NCBI GenBank assembly: GCA_021820105.1
Contig: JAKAED010000003.1
Coordinates: forward strand, 1 to 64,000
Reading direction: 5' to 3'
Length of the DNA stretch: 64,000 bases
Source of the DNA: Actinomycetes bacterium
GTDB lineage: Bacteria > Actinomycetota > Thermoleophilia > Solirubrobacterales > Solirubrobacteraceae
The notes below the pieces were generated by a model. That model was not told where the DNA came from. It did not search any database and was given only the letters and a program-made list of their open reading frames with translations. The first letter of the stretch is position 1, and each line of letters starts with the position of its first letter. Positions 29,381 through 40,870 of the stretch are shown here, one piece after another. Both the position numbers and the translations under genes were made by a program.

Positions 29381-29751
29381 GTGAGGACGACCTGTACACG
29401 CAGGGGATGGAGGTGCGTCGCGCCGTGCTGGGCGACGCGCACGTGGACCGCGCCAACGAGAACACCACCGACTTCACAGCTCCCTGGCAGGAGTTCATCA
29501 CGCGCCACGCCTGGGGTGCCGTCTGGACACGAGACGGCCTCGACCGTAGGACGCGCAGCGTGATCACGCTGACCGCGCTGACCGCGCTTGGTCGTGAGCA
29601 TGAGATCGCCATGCACGTGCGGGCCGCGCTGCGCAACGGACTGACCCCGGAGGAGATCGGCGAGGTGCTGATCCACACCGCCGTATATGCCGGCGTGCCG
29701 TCCGCCAACTCGGCCTTTGCCATCGCCCAGCAGGTGATTGCCGAAGGTTGA
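29377..29751 (+). CDS. pcaC: 4-carboxymuconolactone decarboxylase
   Basis: QGMEVRRAVLGDAHVDRANENTTDFTAPWQEFITRHAWGAVWTRDGLDRRTRSVITL; 124 aa standalone. Confidence 0.92.
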   Translation: MSEDDLYTQGMEVRRAVLGDAHVDRANENTTDFTAPWQEFITRHAWGAVWTRDGLDRRTRSVITLTALTALGREHEIAMHVRAALRNGLTPEEIGEVLIHTAVYAGVPSANSAFAIAQQVIAEG

Positions 29752-29776
29752 AGCGGACGCCCGTCACAATTCAGCC

Positions 29777-30994
29777 ATGGCCGAGCACTCGGATGAGGTG
29801 CTGTTCAGCTGGCTCAATCGCCATGGGGAGCGGCTGAGCTCGCTGATCGTACGGCACCCGCTCGTGACCGATGCGGTGCTCGCGACCGGCGCGGCCACGG
29901 CGAGCACGATTGGGCTGGTGATAGCTCACCGGGTCACCCCGGCGATGCTGGGGTTCTGCGCCGCCCTGTGCCTGCCGCTGCTGCTGAGCCACCGGATGCC
30001 CAGGTTCGCCTTTGCCGGCGTGGCCGCGGTGGCATTGCTGCAGTGGTTCGTCTCAGGCCCTCAGTACGCCGACGTCGCCGTGCTGATCGCCCTGTATTGG
30101 GTCTGCCTGGAGAGCGATGTCTCCTCGATTCTGGCGGCATTGCTGGTGACGGAGGCGGGGGCGATCATGCTCGCCGTACGCTGGGAGCGGGAGGAGTTCA
30201 AGTATTGGGTGGCGGTCACGGGTCTGACGGTGGCGGCTGCCGCGGTGGCGCTCACGATCCGCCAACGCCGCCAGCTGCTCGTTTCGCTGCGGGAGAAGGC
30301 GGCGCGACTCGAGCGGGAGCGCGATCAGCAGGCTGAGCTCGGGGCCGCGGCGGAACGCGCACGCATCGCGCGGGAGATGCACGACATCGTCTCCCACAAC
30401 CTGACGGTGATGATCGCGCTTGCGGATGGAGCGCGCTACGGATTGCAGGGCTCGCCGGAGCAGGCCCAGGCCGCGATTGAACGCGTGGCGGCGACCGGCC
30501 GCCAGGCACTGATGGAGATGCGCCGGCTGCTGGGCGTCCTGCGCGATGAAACTGTTCCACAGCCGCTCGAGCCGCAGCCGACGCTGGCCCGCCTGGATGA
30601 GCTGGTGGCGCGGGTCGATGCGGCCGGCATCCCGGTCTCGGTTGAGCTCGACGGCAACCTCCAGGGGTTGGCCCCGGGGGTGCAACTGGCCGTCTTCAGA
30701 GTGGCGCAGGAGGCTCTCACCAACACCCTCAAGCACGCGGCCCGGCCAACGGAGGCGCACCTGGCTCTGCGTTGTCAGCGCGGTCAGGTCGACCTCGAGG
30801 TGACCAACACCGGCCACGAGGCGACGATGCCGATTGGCGTCGATGGACGCGGACTGCTCGGGATGCGGGAGCGCGCGAACGTGTACGGCGGCGAGCTGGA
30901 CGTGGGTCCCACCGATGACGGCGGGTGGCGGGTGCACCTGCGCCTGCAGGCGGACGGTGCCGACGCCCGGCACCCGCTTGAGGTGCTCCCGTGA
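29777..30994 (+). CDS. Sensor histidine kinase (HisKA_3/DesK-NarX type)
   Basis: EMHDIVSHNLTVMIALADGARYGL; GRGLLGMRERANVYGGELDVGP. Confidence 0.88.
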   Translation: MAEHSDEVLFSWLNRHGERLSSLIVRHPLVTDAVLATGAATASTIGLVIAHRVTPAMLGFCAALCLPLLLSHRMPRFAFAGVAAVALLQWFVSGPQYADVAVLIALYWVCLESDVSSILAALLVTEAGAIMLAVRWEREEFKYWVAVTGLTVAAAAVALTIRQRRQLLVSLREKAARLERERDQQAELGAAAERARIAREMHDIVSHNLTVMIALADGARYGLQGSPEQAQAAIERVAATGRQALMEMRRLLGVLRDETVPQPLEPQPTLARLDELVARVDAAGIPVSVELDGNLQGLAPGVQLAVFRVAQEALTNTLKHAARPTEAHLALRCQRGQVDLEVTNTGHEATMPIGVDGRGLLGMRERANVYGGELDVGPTDDGGWRVHLRLQADGADARHPLEVLP

Positions 30995-31698
30995 CCGTGT
31001 CCGTCCTGCTGGTCGACGACCAGGAGCTCATGCGGATGGCCTTCCGGATGGTGATTGAGAGCCAGCCCGACCTGACCGTGGCCGGTGAGGCCGCAAATGG
31101 TCTTGACGCCGTGACGCAGGTGGAGAGCCTGCGTCCGGATGTGGTTCTCATGGATGTGCGCATGCCGGAGCTGGACGGCGTTGAGGCAACCCGGCGCATC
31201 GTGGATTCCGGCAGCGATGCTCGCATCGTCATCCTGACCACGTTCGACCTCGATGAGTACGTCTACTCGGCCCTGCGTGCAGGCGCCAGCGGCTTTCTGC
31301 TCAAGGACGCTCAGCCGGCCGAGCTGCTCACGGCAATCAGGGCGGTGGCCAGCGGCGACGCCGTGGTCGCGCCCAGCATCACCCGACGCCTGCTGGACAC
31401 CTTCGCCCATCGCCTGGCGCCGCCCGACAGTGACGGACCGCAGGCACGCCTCTCCCCGGCACAACGTGAGCGCCTGGAGCAGCTGACCGCCCGCGAGCGG
31501 GAGGTGCTGCTGATGGTCGCCCGCAGCCTCTCAAACGCGGAGATCGCAGAGGAGCTCGTGTTGTCGGAGGCCACGGTGAAGTCGCATGTTGGACGGATCC
31601 TGGCCAAGCTCGAACTCCGCGACCGTGTCCAGATCGTCGTCTTTGCCTATGAGAGTGGCCTGGTGATCCCGTCGTCAGAGTCGCACAGGACCGGTTGA
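30991..31698 (+). CDS. NarL/LuxR-family response regulator
   Basis: VLLVDDQELMRMAFRMVIE, VVLMDVRMPELDGVEATRRI, C-terminal LTAREREVLLMVARSLSNAEIAEELVLSEATVKSHVGRILAKL. Confidence 0.92.
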   Translation: MTVSVLLVDDQELMRMAFRMVIESQPDLTVAGEAANGLDAVTQVESLRPDVVLMDVRMPELDGVEATRRIVDSGSDARIVILTTFDLDEYVYSALRAGASGFLLKDAQPAELLTAIRAVASGDAVVAPSITRRLLDTFAHRLAPPDSDGPQARLSPAQRERLEQLTAREREVLLMVARSLSNAEIAEELVLSEATVKSHVGRILAKLELRDRVQIVVFAYESGLVIPSSESHRTG

Positions 31699-32715
31699 CT
31701 CCCGCACCACCAGCCTGGTGGCCAGCTCAACGTGCAATGCCTCGATCCGCTGGCTCTGCAACAGACGCACCAGCTGTGACACGGCCATGCGACCCATCTC
31801 GGCCAGCGGCTGGCGTACGGTCGTCAGCGCCGGGTGCACGATCGACGCCTCATAGGTGTCGTCAAAGCCGATCACCGAGACGTCCTCAGGCACGCGCAAC
31901 CCCGCCTGCCTGAGCGCTTGCAGTGCGCCGATCGCGAGCATGTCGTTGAAGGCGAAGATCGCCGTTGGCGGCTCTGGCAGCGAGAGCAGCTGTTGCGTTG
32001 CGGCGCGCCCACCGTTGTCCCTGAAATTCGCGGTGATCTGCAGTGACGCATCGGGCATGATCCCGGCTTCCGCCAGCGCTCCGCGGTATCCCCGCAGACG
32101 GTCGTCGGTTGCGATCCAGCCCGCCGGGCCCGTGATGGCGGCGATGCGACGGTGGCCGAGCCGGAGCAGATGCTCGGTGGCCTCGCGAGCGCCCGCGAGG
32201 TGGGAGGCTGAGACCGTGGGAACGCTCTCGTCCTGAGCGCTGCGCGGGTCGACGATCACAAACGGATACCCCTGTTCCTGGAGGGCGTTCAGCTCCTCGT
32301 GCGACTCCTCCGGGAGGATCAGGATGGCGCCGTCCGTGGTCCCGTGGCGCAGGCGCTGCAGGAGCGTGACCTCACGGTCATGCTCGTGCAACGTGGGGCA
32401 GAGCACCATCGGGATCTCATGCTCGTAGAAGGCCTCACCGATTCCGGCCAGGATCTCAGAGAAGTAGGAGTGGTGGATCAGGGGAAGGGTCACCCCGACC
32501 AGACCGGTCGGCGCTCCCACCGGCGGGCGTGAGACGGTGTAGCCGTTCTCTGCCACGACCCGCAGCACGTGCTCACGCACTGCATCTGAGACCTCCGGCC
32601 GGCCGTTTATCACGCGTGAGATCGTGGCCGGAGAGACCCCCGCCAGCTTTGCGATGTCCCTGATCGTCAGACGGCCGTGACTGCGACCGTTCTCAACTGT
32701 TGTGATCTCCGTCAC
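31675..32715 (-). CDS. LacI family transcriptional regulator
   Basis: [38 protein letters not shown]. Confidence 0.92.
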   Translation of the reverse strand: MTEITTVENGRSHGRLTIRDIAKLAGVSPATISRVINGRPEVSDAVREHVLRVVAENGYTVSRPPVGAPTGLVGVTLPLIHHSYFSEILAGIGEAFYEHEIPMVLCPTLHEHDREVTLLQRLRHGTTDGAILILPEESHEELNALQEQGYPFVIVDPRSAQDESVPTVSASHLAGAREATEHLLRLGHRRIAAITGPAGWIATDDRLRGYRGALAEAGIMPDASLQITANFRDNGGRAATQQLLSLPEPPTAIFAFNDMLAIGALQALRQAGLRVPEDVSVIGFDDTYEASIVHPALTTVRQPLAEMGRMAVSQLVRLLQSQRIEALHVELATRLVVRESTGPVRL

Positions 32716-32733
32716 AAGCGGTATTCAAGCACA

Positions 32734-32752
32734 TTCTGAAATTGTTTCAGAA
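32734..32752. promoter_or_regulatory. Candidate LacI-family operator O1
   Basis: TTCTGAAA-TTG-TTTCAGAA perfect inverted repeat in the lacI/ABC divergent intergenic region. Confidence 0.6.
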
Positions 32753-32761
32753 ACTTTTCGC

Positions 32762-32791
32762 TTGACTTTGCGGAAACGTTCCAAGTATCGT
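32762..32791 (+). promoter_or_regulatory. Promoter of ABC-GH1 operon with second LacI-like operator in its spacer
   Basis: TTGACT - 18 bp - TATCGT; spacer contains GGAAACGTTCC (32772-32782), LacI-type core. Confidence 0.55.
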
Positions 32792-32820
32792 TCCTGCCCG
32801 GAGGAGTTGGGAGAGAGGCA

Positions 32821-33804
32821 ATGCTTTTCATCGCACGCAGAATCGGCTTCTACGCCGTGGCCGTCTGGGCCGCGGTGACGGTGAACTTCCTGATCCCGCG
32901 CATCATGCCGGGCAACGCGATCGACGCCGTCCTCGGAAAGTTCCAGAACCTCACGCCACAGGTGGTCAAGGCGCTCGAGGTTGAGTTCGGCTTTCACCCC
33001 AAGGGCACCATCTTCAGCCAGTACATCCAGTACTGGAACGACGTCCTCCACTTCAACTTGGGCGTCTCCACCAGCCAGTACCCCACGCACGTCTCGACGA
33101 TCATCGGTCAGACGCTGCCGTGGACGCTCGCGCTGGTCGGTGTGGCCACCATCCTGAGCTTCTTGATTGGAACCCTGCTCGGGATCGTTGCAGCCTGGCG
33201 CCGCGGCGGTTGGCTTGACCGCGCCCTCCCGGCGCTGACGATCCTGCAGGCGACCCCGTACTTCTTCCTCGCCCTCCTGCTCATCTACCTGTTCGCCATC
33301 ACGCTCAAATGGCTGCCGTTCGGTCAGGGCTACTCCCTTGGCCTGACGCCGGGCTTGAGCTGGCCCTTCATCTCGAGCGCGATCACCCACTCGATCCTGC
33401 CGGCGGGGACCATTGTGATCACCTCGATCGGCGGCTGGATGCTGCAGATGCGCAACGTGATGCTGACCACCATCTCCGAGGACTACATCCTCGTCGCGCA
33501 GGCCAAGGGACTCCCGTCACGGCGCGTGCTCTTCACCTACGGGGCGCGCAACGCGATTCTTCCGAACATCGCGGCCTTTGCGTTGTCGCTGGGATTCGTG
33601 GTGGCCGGCGCCCTGGTGATGGAGATCGTCTTCTCCTACCCCGGCGTTGGGCTGACGCTCTACAACGCCGTCACCTCCAACGACTATCCGCTCCTGCAGG
33701 GCATCTTCCTGGTCATCTCCTTGGCAGTGCTGACAGCGTCGATGCTCGCGGACATCGCCTATGCGATTGCTGATCCGCGCGCCCGGTCCCGGAGCGCCTT
33801 CTGA
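32821..33804 (+). CDS. Oligopeptide/oligosaccharide-type ABC transporter permease (DppB-like)
   Basis: VNFLIPRIMPGNAIDAVLGKF; EDYILVAQAKGLPSRRVLFTYGARNAILPNIAAFALSLGFVVAGALVMEIVFSYPGVG. Confidence 0.9.
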   Translation: MLFIARRIGFYAVAVWAAVTVNFLIPRIMPGNAIDAVLGKFQNLTPQVVKALEVEFGFHPKGTIFSQYIQYWNDVLHFNLGVSTSQYPTHVSTIIGQTLPWTLALVGVATILSFLIGTLLGIVAAWRRGGWLDRALPALTILQATPYFFLALLLIYLFAITLKWLPFGQGYSLGLTPGLSWPFISSAITHSILPAGTIVITSIGGWMLQMRNVMLTTISEDYILVAQAKGLPSRRVLFTYGARNAILPNIAAFALSLGFVVAGALVMEIVFSYPGVGLTLYNAVTSNDYPLLQGIFLVISLAVLTASMLADIAYAIADPRARSRSAF

Positions 33805-34807
33805 TGGAGCAGCAGATCCTGGTAAACGAGCAGGATCTTGGCGGTCAGCAGCCTGCCCTGCCGGGCCGCCTGAGCCGCCTCCTCCGGGGCGGCGCACGGG
33901 GCTTCCAGCGGCTGCCCCTCAAGGCCAAGATCGGCATCGTGATCCTCGGCATCTTCCTGCTGGTCGCGATCATCGGTCCGATCTTTGCGCCCTACGACCC
34001 GAACGCCAACACCACCCAGTCGCAACCGGGAGCACCGAACATCCATCACCTGTTCGGCACCAGCGCCACCGGCGGAGACATCTTCTCCCAGATGCTGGTC
34101 GGTACCCGCTCGACGGTCATTCTGGGCCTGATCACGGGCCTGATCGCAACCACCCTGGCGGTGCTGATCGGAACGGCCGCGGGCTATCTCGGCGGTTACG
34201 CGGATGAGGGCCTTTCACTGTTCTCGAACGTGGTCCTGGTGATGCCGGCACTGCCGCTGCTGGTGGTGATCCTGGGCTACCTGCCCCACACCGGCGAGGT
34301 GCCGACCGCGATTGTGCTGAGCGCGCTCAGTTGGCCCTACGGCGCCAGGGTGCTGCGAGCGCAGACGCTGTCACTGCGCAACCGCGACTTTGTACTCGCC
34401 GCGCGCGAGGTTGGCGAGCGGCCGTGGCGGATCATCGTCTTTGAGCTGCTGCCCAACCAGATCGGGCTGATCGCGGCAAGCTTCGTCGGAACCGTCCTCT
34501 ACGCGATCCTGACCTCGGTCGCGCTGGCGTTCATCGGTGTCACCGACCTCAGCACCTGGAGCTACGGGGACATCCTGTACTGGGCTCAGAGCGGCAGCGC
34601 GGTGGAGCTCGGTGCGTGGTGGTGGTATGTGTTCCCCGGGCTGGCGGTCGCTGTGCTCGGCATGAGCCTGGTTTTGATCAACTTCGGGTTGGACGAATTC
34701 TCAAACCCCCGCCTGCGCTCCTCACGAGTCCTCCGCCGGCTCGGGCGCCGCAGCTGGCGGCCGGCTGATCCCACGCCGGTGATCCGGGACTACGTGGAGG
34801 CCACGTC

Positions 34808-34811
<4 letters not shown>
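33804..34811 (+). CDS. Oligopeptide/oligosaccharide-type ABC transporter permease (DppC-like)
   Basis: [68 protein letters not shown]. Confidence 0.9.
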
Positions 34812-36811
<2,000 letters not shown>

Positions 36812-36826
36812 ACGAGGAGATCAGAG

Positions 36827-36863
36827 GTTGGTGCCCCACCCAAGGTTCGGGCAGGGCACCAAC
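36827..36863 (+). terminator. Hairpin between ATPase and SBP genes
   Basis: GTTGGTGCCC ... GGGCACCAAC 10-bp stem. Confidence 0.45.
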
Positions 36864-36955
36864 AGCCAGTGCAGTGATCCGCGCCGCGCCTGACAGAGGT
36901 GACGCGGATATTCGTTGACCAGTTACCTATGTATCAAAGGAGGGGTGCTCGCTCC

Positions 36956-38647
36956 ATGCAGCGACTACTCAACAGAAGGTCGGTCCAGGCCACCGCCGGC
37001 GCGCTAGCCGTCGGAGCCTCGATCGCGGTCGGCGCGCTCAGCGCCGCACCAGCTGTGGCCAAGACTCACGCCACGGCCGCGAACGCTCAGGCGTTGACGC
37101 TTGAGTCCGCACCGGTCGGACAGGCCAACGGCTTCAACCCGTTCCAGTCCACCTCGGCCGCATCGGTCGTGGGTGCGACCTCGTTCATCTACGAGCCGCT
37201 GTTCCAGTCGAACATCCTCAAGCCGGGCAAGTACTACCCGTTCCTGGCAACGTCGTACAAGTGGATGAACAAGGGCAAGTCGATCCAGTTCACGATCCGC
37301 AACAACGTCAAGTGGTCCGATGGGCAGCCGTTCACGGCCGCTGACGTGGCCTTCACGTACAACCTGATCAAGAGCAACCCTGCCATCAACGGTGGCGGCC
37401 TTGCGATCAAGAGCGTCACGCAGTCCGGTGACAACGTCACGCTGAACTTCGCCACGCCGCAGTACGCGAACTTCCAGCAGATCGCCACGACCGTCTACAT
37501 CGTGCCGCAGCACATCTGGCAGTCCGCGGGTGATCCGTCCACCTATGCCGACACCAACCCGGTCGGTACCGGCCCCTACAAGGTCTCAAGCGTCGGCGCC
37601 AGCGGCGTCGTGCTGACGGCCAACACCAGCTACTGGGGCGGCCCGTGGAACGTCGGCGGTGGGGCTCCGGCCGTGAAGACCGTCCAGTTCCCGACGCTCT
37701 CCAGCAACACCTCGGCGCTCTCCGCGCTGCTGACCGACCAGGTCGACTGGGCCGGTAACTTCATCTCGGGCGTCAAGCAGGCCTTCAAGGGCAAGCCGCT
37801 GGTCTTCTGGTCACCGCCGCTGAACACCAACACGCTCGAGCCCAACCTGCACCGCTGGCCGACCAATCAGCTGGCCGTCCGTCAGGCGATCAGCCTTGCG
37901 ATCGACCGCAACGCAGTTGCAACCCAGGGCGAGCAGGGACTCGAGCCGAGGGCGATCAACGCCAGCGGCCTGACGCTGCCGGTGTTCAACAGGTTCCTCT
38001 CGCCGATGGTCAAGAACATGGGGCTTGCTGCACACGGCAATGCCAAGGCGGCTGAGAAGGTGCTCAAGCAGGCCGGGTACACGAAGAAGGGCAAGTGGTT
38101 CGCGCTGCACGGCAAGATCGTCAAGATCAGCATCACCGACCCGTCGGCGTTCAGTGACTACGCTGCCAGTGACGCGATCATCGCCAACGACCTCAAGAAG
38201 GCCGGCATCGACGCCACGTTTGACGGTCAGGCCACCAACACCTGGTTTGCGGACATCGCTCAGGGCAACTTCCAGCTCATGCTGCACTGGTCCCAGACCA
38301 GCGTCGCCCCGTACCAGCTGTACAACGACTGGCTGAACAGCTCGCTCGCCACCAAGAACAACCGGGCGGGCAACTTCGAGGGCCTGAAGAACAAGATGAT
38401 CGACTCCCAGCTCACCAAGCTGGCTGCGTCCTCCACGGTCAAGGACCAGCTCAAGTACCTGGGCCCGATCGAGCAGTACGTCGCGCAGCAGCTGCCGGTG
38501 ATCCCCGTCGACTACGGCGTGTCGTGGGGTGAGTACAACACCGGTACGTTCACCGGTTGGCCGACTCCGACCAATGAGTACGAGACGGCACAGCCGAGCG
38601 CACCAACCAATGAGGTGGTTGTCCTGCACCTCAAGCCTGGGGCCTGA
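36956..38647 (+). CDS. Family 5 extracellular solute-binding protein
   Basis: FNPFQSTSAASVVGATSFIYEPLFQSN...YPFLATSYKWMNKGKSIQFTIRNNVKWSDGQPFTAADVAFTYNLIK; start approximate. Confidence 0.87.
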   Translation: MQRLLNRRSVQATAGALAVGASIAVGALSAAPAVAKTHATAANAQALTLESAPVGQANGFNPFQSTSAASVVGATSFIYEPLFQSNILKPGKYYPFLATSYKWMNKGKSIQFTIRNNVKWSDGQPFTAADVAFTYNLIKSNPAINGGGLAIKSVTQSGDNVTLNFATPQYANFQQIATTVYIVPQHIWQSAGDPSTYADTNPVGTGPYKVSSVGASGVVLTANTSYWGGPWNVGGGAPAVKTVQFPTLSSNTSALSALLTDQVDWAGNFISGVKQAFKGKPLVFWSPPLNTNTLEPNLHRWPTNQLAVRQAISLAIDRNAVATQGEQGLEPRAINASGLTLPVFNRFLSPMVKNMGLAAHGNAKAAEKVLKQAGYTKKGKWFALHGKIVKISITDPSAFSDYAASDAIIANDLKKAGIDATFDGQATNTWFADIAQGNFQLMLHWSQTSVAPYQLYNDWLNSSLATKNNRAGNFEGLKNKMIDSQLTKLAASSTVKDQLKYLGPIEQYVAQQLPVIPVDYGVSWGEYNTGTFTGWPTPTNEYETAQPSAPTNEVVVLHLKPGA

Positions 38648-38663
38648 GCCTCTGGCCGGCTTC

Positions 38664-38697
38664 GCCCTGGCCCCCGCACGCGTGCGGGGGCCAGGGC
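38664..38697 (+). terminator. 34-bp perfect palindromic terminator-like hairpin
   Basis: GCCCTGGCCCCCGCACG|CGTGCGGGGGCCAGGGC between SBP and GH1 genes. Confidence 0.6.
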
Positions 38698-38740
38698 TGG
38701 AGCCTCTTTCGCCACTGACCACAAGTCTTAGGAGCAGCAG

Positions 38741-40198
38741 ATGAACAGCCTCATGCAAGGGGGCTCTGAGGGTGTGCGCCGTTTTCCGGACGGCTTCATC
38801 TGGGGGGTTGGGACGTCCTCTTATCAGATTGAGGGCGCAGTTAGTGCAGAAGGGCGAGGTCCCTCAATCTGGGACACGTTCACGCACACCCCAGGCCGGA
38901 TCAACCGTGGTGACACAGGAGACATCGCGTGCGATTCCTACAACCGTCTTGAGGATGACGTCAGGCTGCTCAGCGACCTGGGAGTCGACGCCTACCGTTT
39001 CTCCGTGTCGTGGCCGCGCGTGCTGCCGACCGGGAGCGGCGCCATCAATCAGCCGGGACTTGACTACTACCGGCGCCTGGTCGAGGCGCTGAATGAGAGC
39101 GGCATCAGGCCGGTGCTCACCGTCTATCACTGGGACCTGCCGCAGGCGCTTGAGGACCGCGGTGGTTGGGCCAACCGCGACACGGCCAAGCGCCTCGGCG
39201 AGCTGGCCGCCGTACTCGCGGACGCGCTCGGCGACCAGGTCTCCACCTGGGTGACGATCAACGAGCCGCTGCAGACCGTCCAGCAGGGCTACCGCACAGG
39301 CACACACGCCCCGGGGCTTGCCGACCTTGAGCTGGCGGCCGCCGCGACCCACCACATCCTGTTGGGTCACGGCTATGCGCTGCAGGCGCTCCGAGCGGCG
39401 CTCCCGAGCGCCGCCATCGGCCCGGCTATGGACCCTCAACCGTTCGTCGCCCTCGATGCGGCTGTCGAGCACGTCGCCCTTGCGCTCGACGCCGAGTACA
39501 ACCGCGTTTACATGGATCCCGTGTTCCGTGGGAGCTACCCGGCTGATCTGGACGGGGACCTGCGCCCGCCGGAGGCGCTGATCCTGGACGGAGACATGGA
39601 GCTGATCTCAGCCCCGATCGACTTCTTCGGTTTGAACTACTACCGCCCGCACCACCTGCGCAGCGGTGATTGGGATGACCTGCGCGATGGTGAGCGCCCG
39701 GTCGCTGGACATCCAGGCGCCGTGTACTACGTCGCCCCGGAGATCCAGTGCACCGTGATGGGCTGGCCGATCGTGCCGAATGGCCTCAGGGATCTCCTGA
39801 TCCGTCTGCACGAGGAGAGCCGGGGGTTGCCCGTATACATAACGGAGAACGGATGCGCCGCCGATGACTACCTGACTCCAGAGGGAACCATCGACGACCA
39901 GGAACGGGTGGACTACATCCACGGTCACCTGCTGGCCGTCCTGCAGGCGCTGGATGCCGGTGTCCAGGTTGCCGGCTACTTCCACTGGTCGCTCATGGAC
40001 AACTTTGAGTGGGCCGAGGGCTACCGGCGCCGCTTTGGCCTGCACTACGTGGATTTCGGCACCGGGCGCCGCATTCCCAAGCGCAGCGCCCACTTCTACG
40101 GCCGTGTCGCGCGGACCGGTGAGCTTCCGTCCAGCCCCGCTGCGCTGGACGGTGAGCCGCAGGCCGAAGCGCTTCCGGAGGCTTCTGCGGCTGTCTGA
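38741..40198 (+). CDS. GH1 beta-glucosidase
   Basis: FPDGFIWGVGTSSYQIEGAV; acid/base TINEP; nucleophile VYITENG; HWSLMDNFEWAEGY. Confidence 0.94.
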   Translation: MNSLMQGGSEGVRRFPDGFIWGVGTSSYQIEGAVSAEGRGPSIWDTFTHTPGRINRGDTGDIACDSYNRLEDDVRLLSDLGVDAYRFSVSWPRVLPTGSGAINQPGLDYYRRLVEALNESGIRPVLTVYHWDLPQALEDRGGWANRDTAKRLGELAAVLADALGDQVSTWVTINEPLQTVQQGYRTGTHAPGLADLELAAAATHHILLGHGYALQALRAALPSAAIGPAMDPQPFVALDAAVEHVALALDAEYNRVYMDPVFRGSYPADLDGDLRPPEALILDGDMELISAPIDFFGLNYYRPHHLRSGDWDDLRDGERPVAGHPGAVYYVAPEIQCTVMGWPIVPNGLRDLLIRLHEESRGLPVYITENGCAADDYLTPEGTIDDQERVDYIHGHLLAVLQALDAGVQVAGYFHWSLMDNFEWAEGYRRRFGLHYVDFGTGRRIPKRSAHFYGRVARTGELPSSPAALDGEPQAEALPEASAAV

Positions 40199-40248
40199 GA
40201 CAGCTGCAGTCAAGGGTGCGGTCTCCTCCTCTCTCTCCCGCACCTGAA

Positions 40249-40285
40249 GCCGTGTTGGTGGGCTCTCAGAGCCCACCAACACGGC
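40249..40285 (+). terminator. Strong terminator-like hairpin after GH1 gene
   Basis: GCCGTGTTGGTGGGCTCT-C-AGAGCCCACCAACACGGC. Confidence 0.7.
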
Positions 40286-40349
40286 AACTCTCCCCACCTG
40301 ATGCCGGCTCTGCTCAAGCTGGTCGGCGCAAGGCACGATAATTCCGTAC

Positions 40350-40817
40350 ATGACCAGCGCAGCGCCCGATCCCTACGCAGTTCTGGGCGTGCGTCCGGAT
40401 GCTTCCGACGATGAGCTGCGGCGTGTACACCGCACGCTCGTCAAGCGCCACCATCCCGATCACAACGGTGGCTCCGCCGAGTCCGCCACCAGGTTCGCGC
40501 AGATTCAGGAGGCCTACGCGGCGATCCTCAGGCAACGCCGGGCGCCTGCGCCGGTTGCGGATCCGGCGGTGGAGGATCGGATCGCCGACCTCGAGCGCGA
40601 GCTTCGGGCCAAGCGTGCGGCTGAGCGCCGCGCCGCCAAGGCTCCCGCCCCTCCCCGGCGTCCGACTCCGGAGGAGTTGGGCTACTACAGCACCCAGGAC
40701 AGCTTCACAAAGATCATTGACGACGCCGCTGACGAATTGATTGACCGGATTCAGGGCAGCGATCGCAAGCGACAGTTCAGTCGCCGGCTATCCGAGCTCT
40801 TCGGCAACGAGGATTGA
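40350..40817 (+). CDS. J-domain (DnaJ-like) protein
   Basis: DPYAVLGVRPDASDDELRRVHRTLVKRHHPDHNGGSAESATRFAQIQEAYAAI with HPD motif. Confidence 0.87.
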   Translation: MTSAAPDPYAVLGVRPDASDDELRRVHRTLVKRHHPDHNGGSAESATRFAQIQEAYAAILRQRRAPAPVADPAVEDRIADLERELRAKRAAERRAAKAPAPPRRPTPEELGYYSTQDSFTKIIDDAADELIDRIQGSDRKRQFSRRLSELFGNED

Positions 40818-40870
40818 CCAAGGTCGGTCGCGAGCGGGTGCCGCTCGCTGACACCCCGACGACCGCGTTG

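Noticed and set aside
37811-38758. 315-aa minus-strand ORF
   Set aside because: Antisense to the family 5 SBP; no domain
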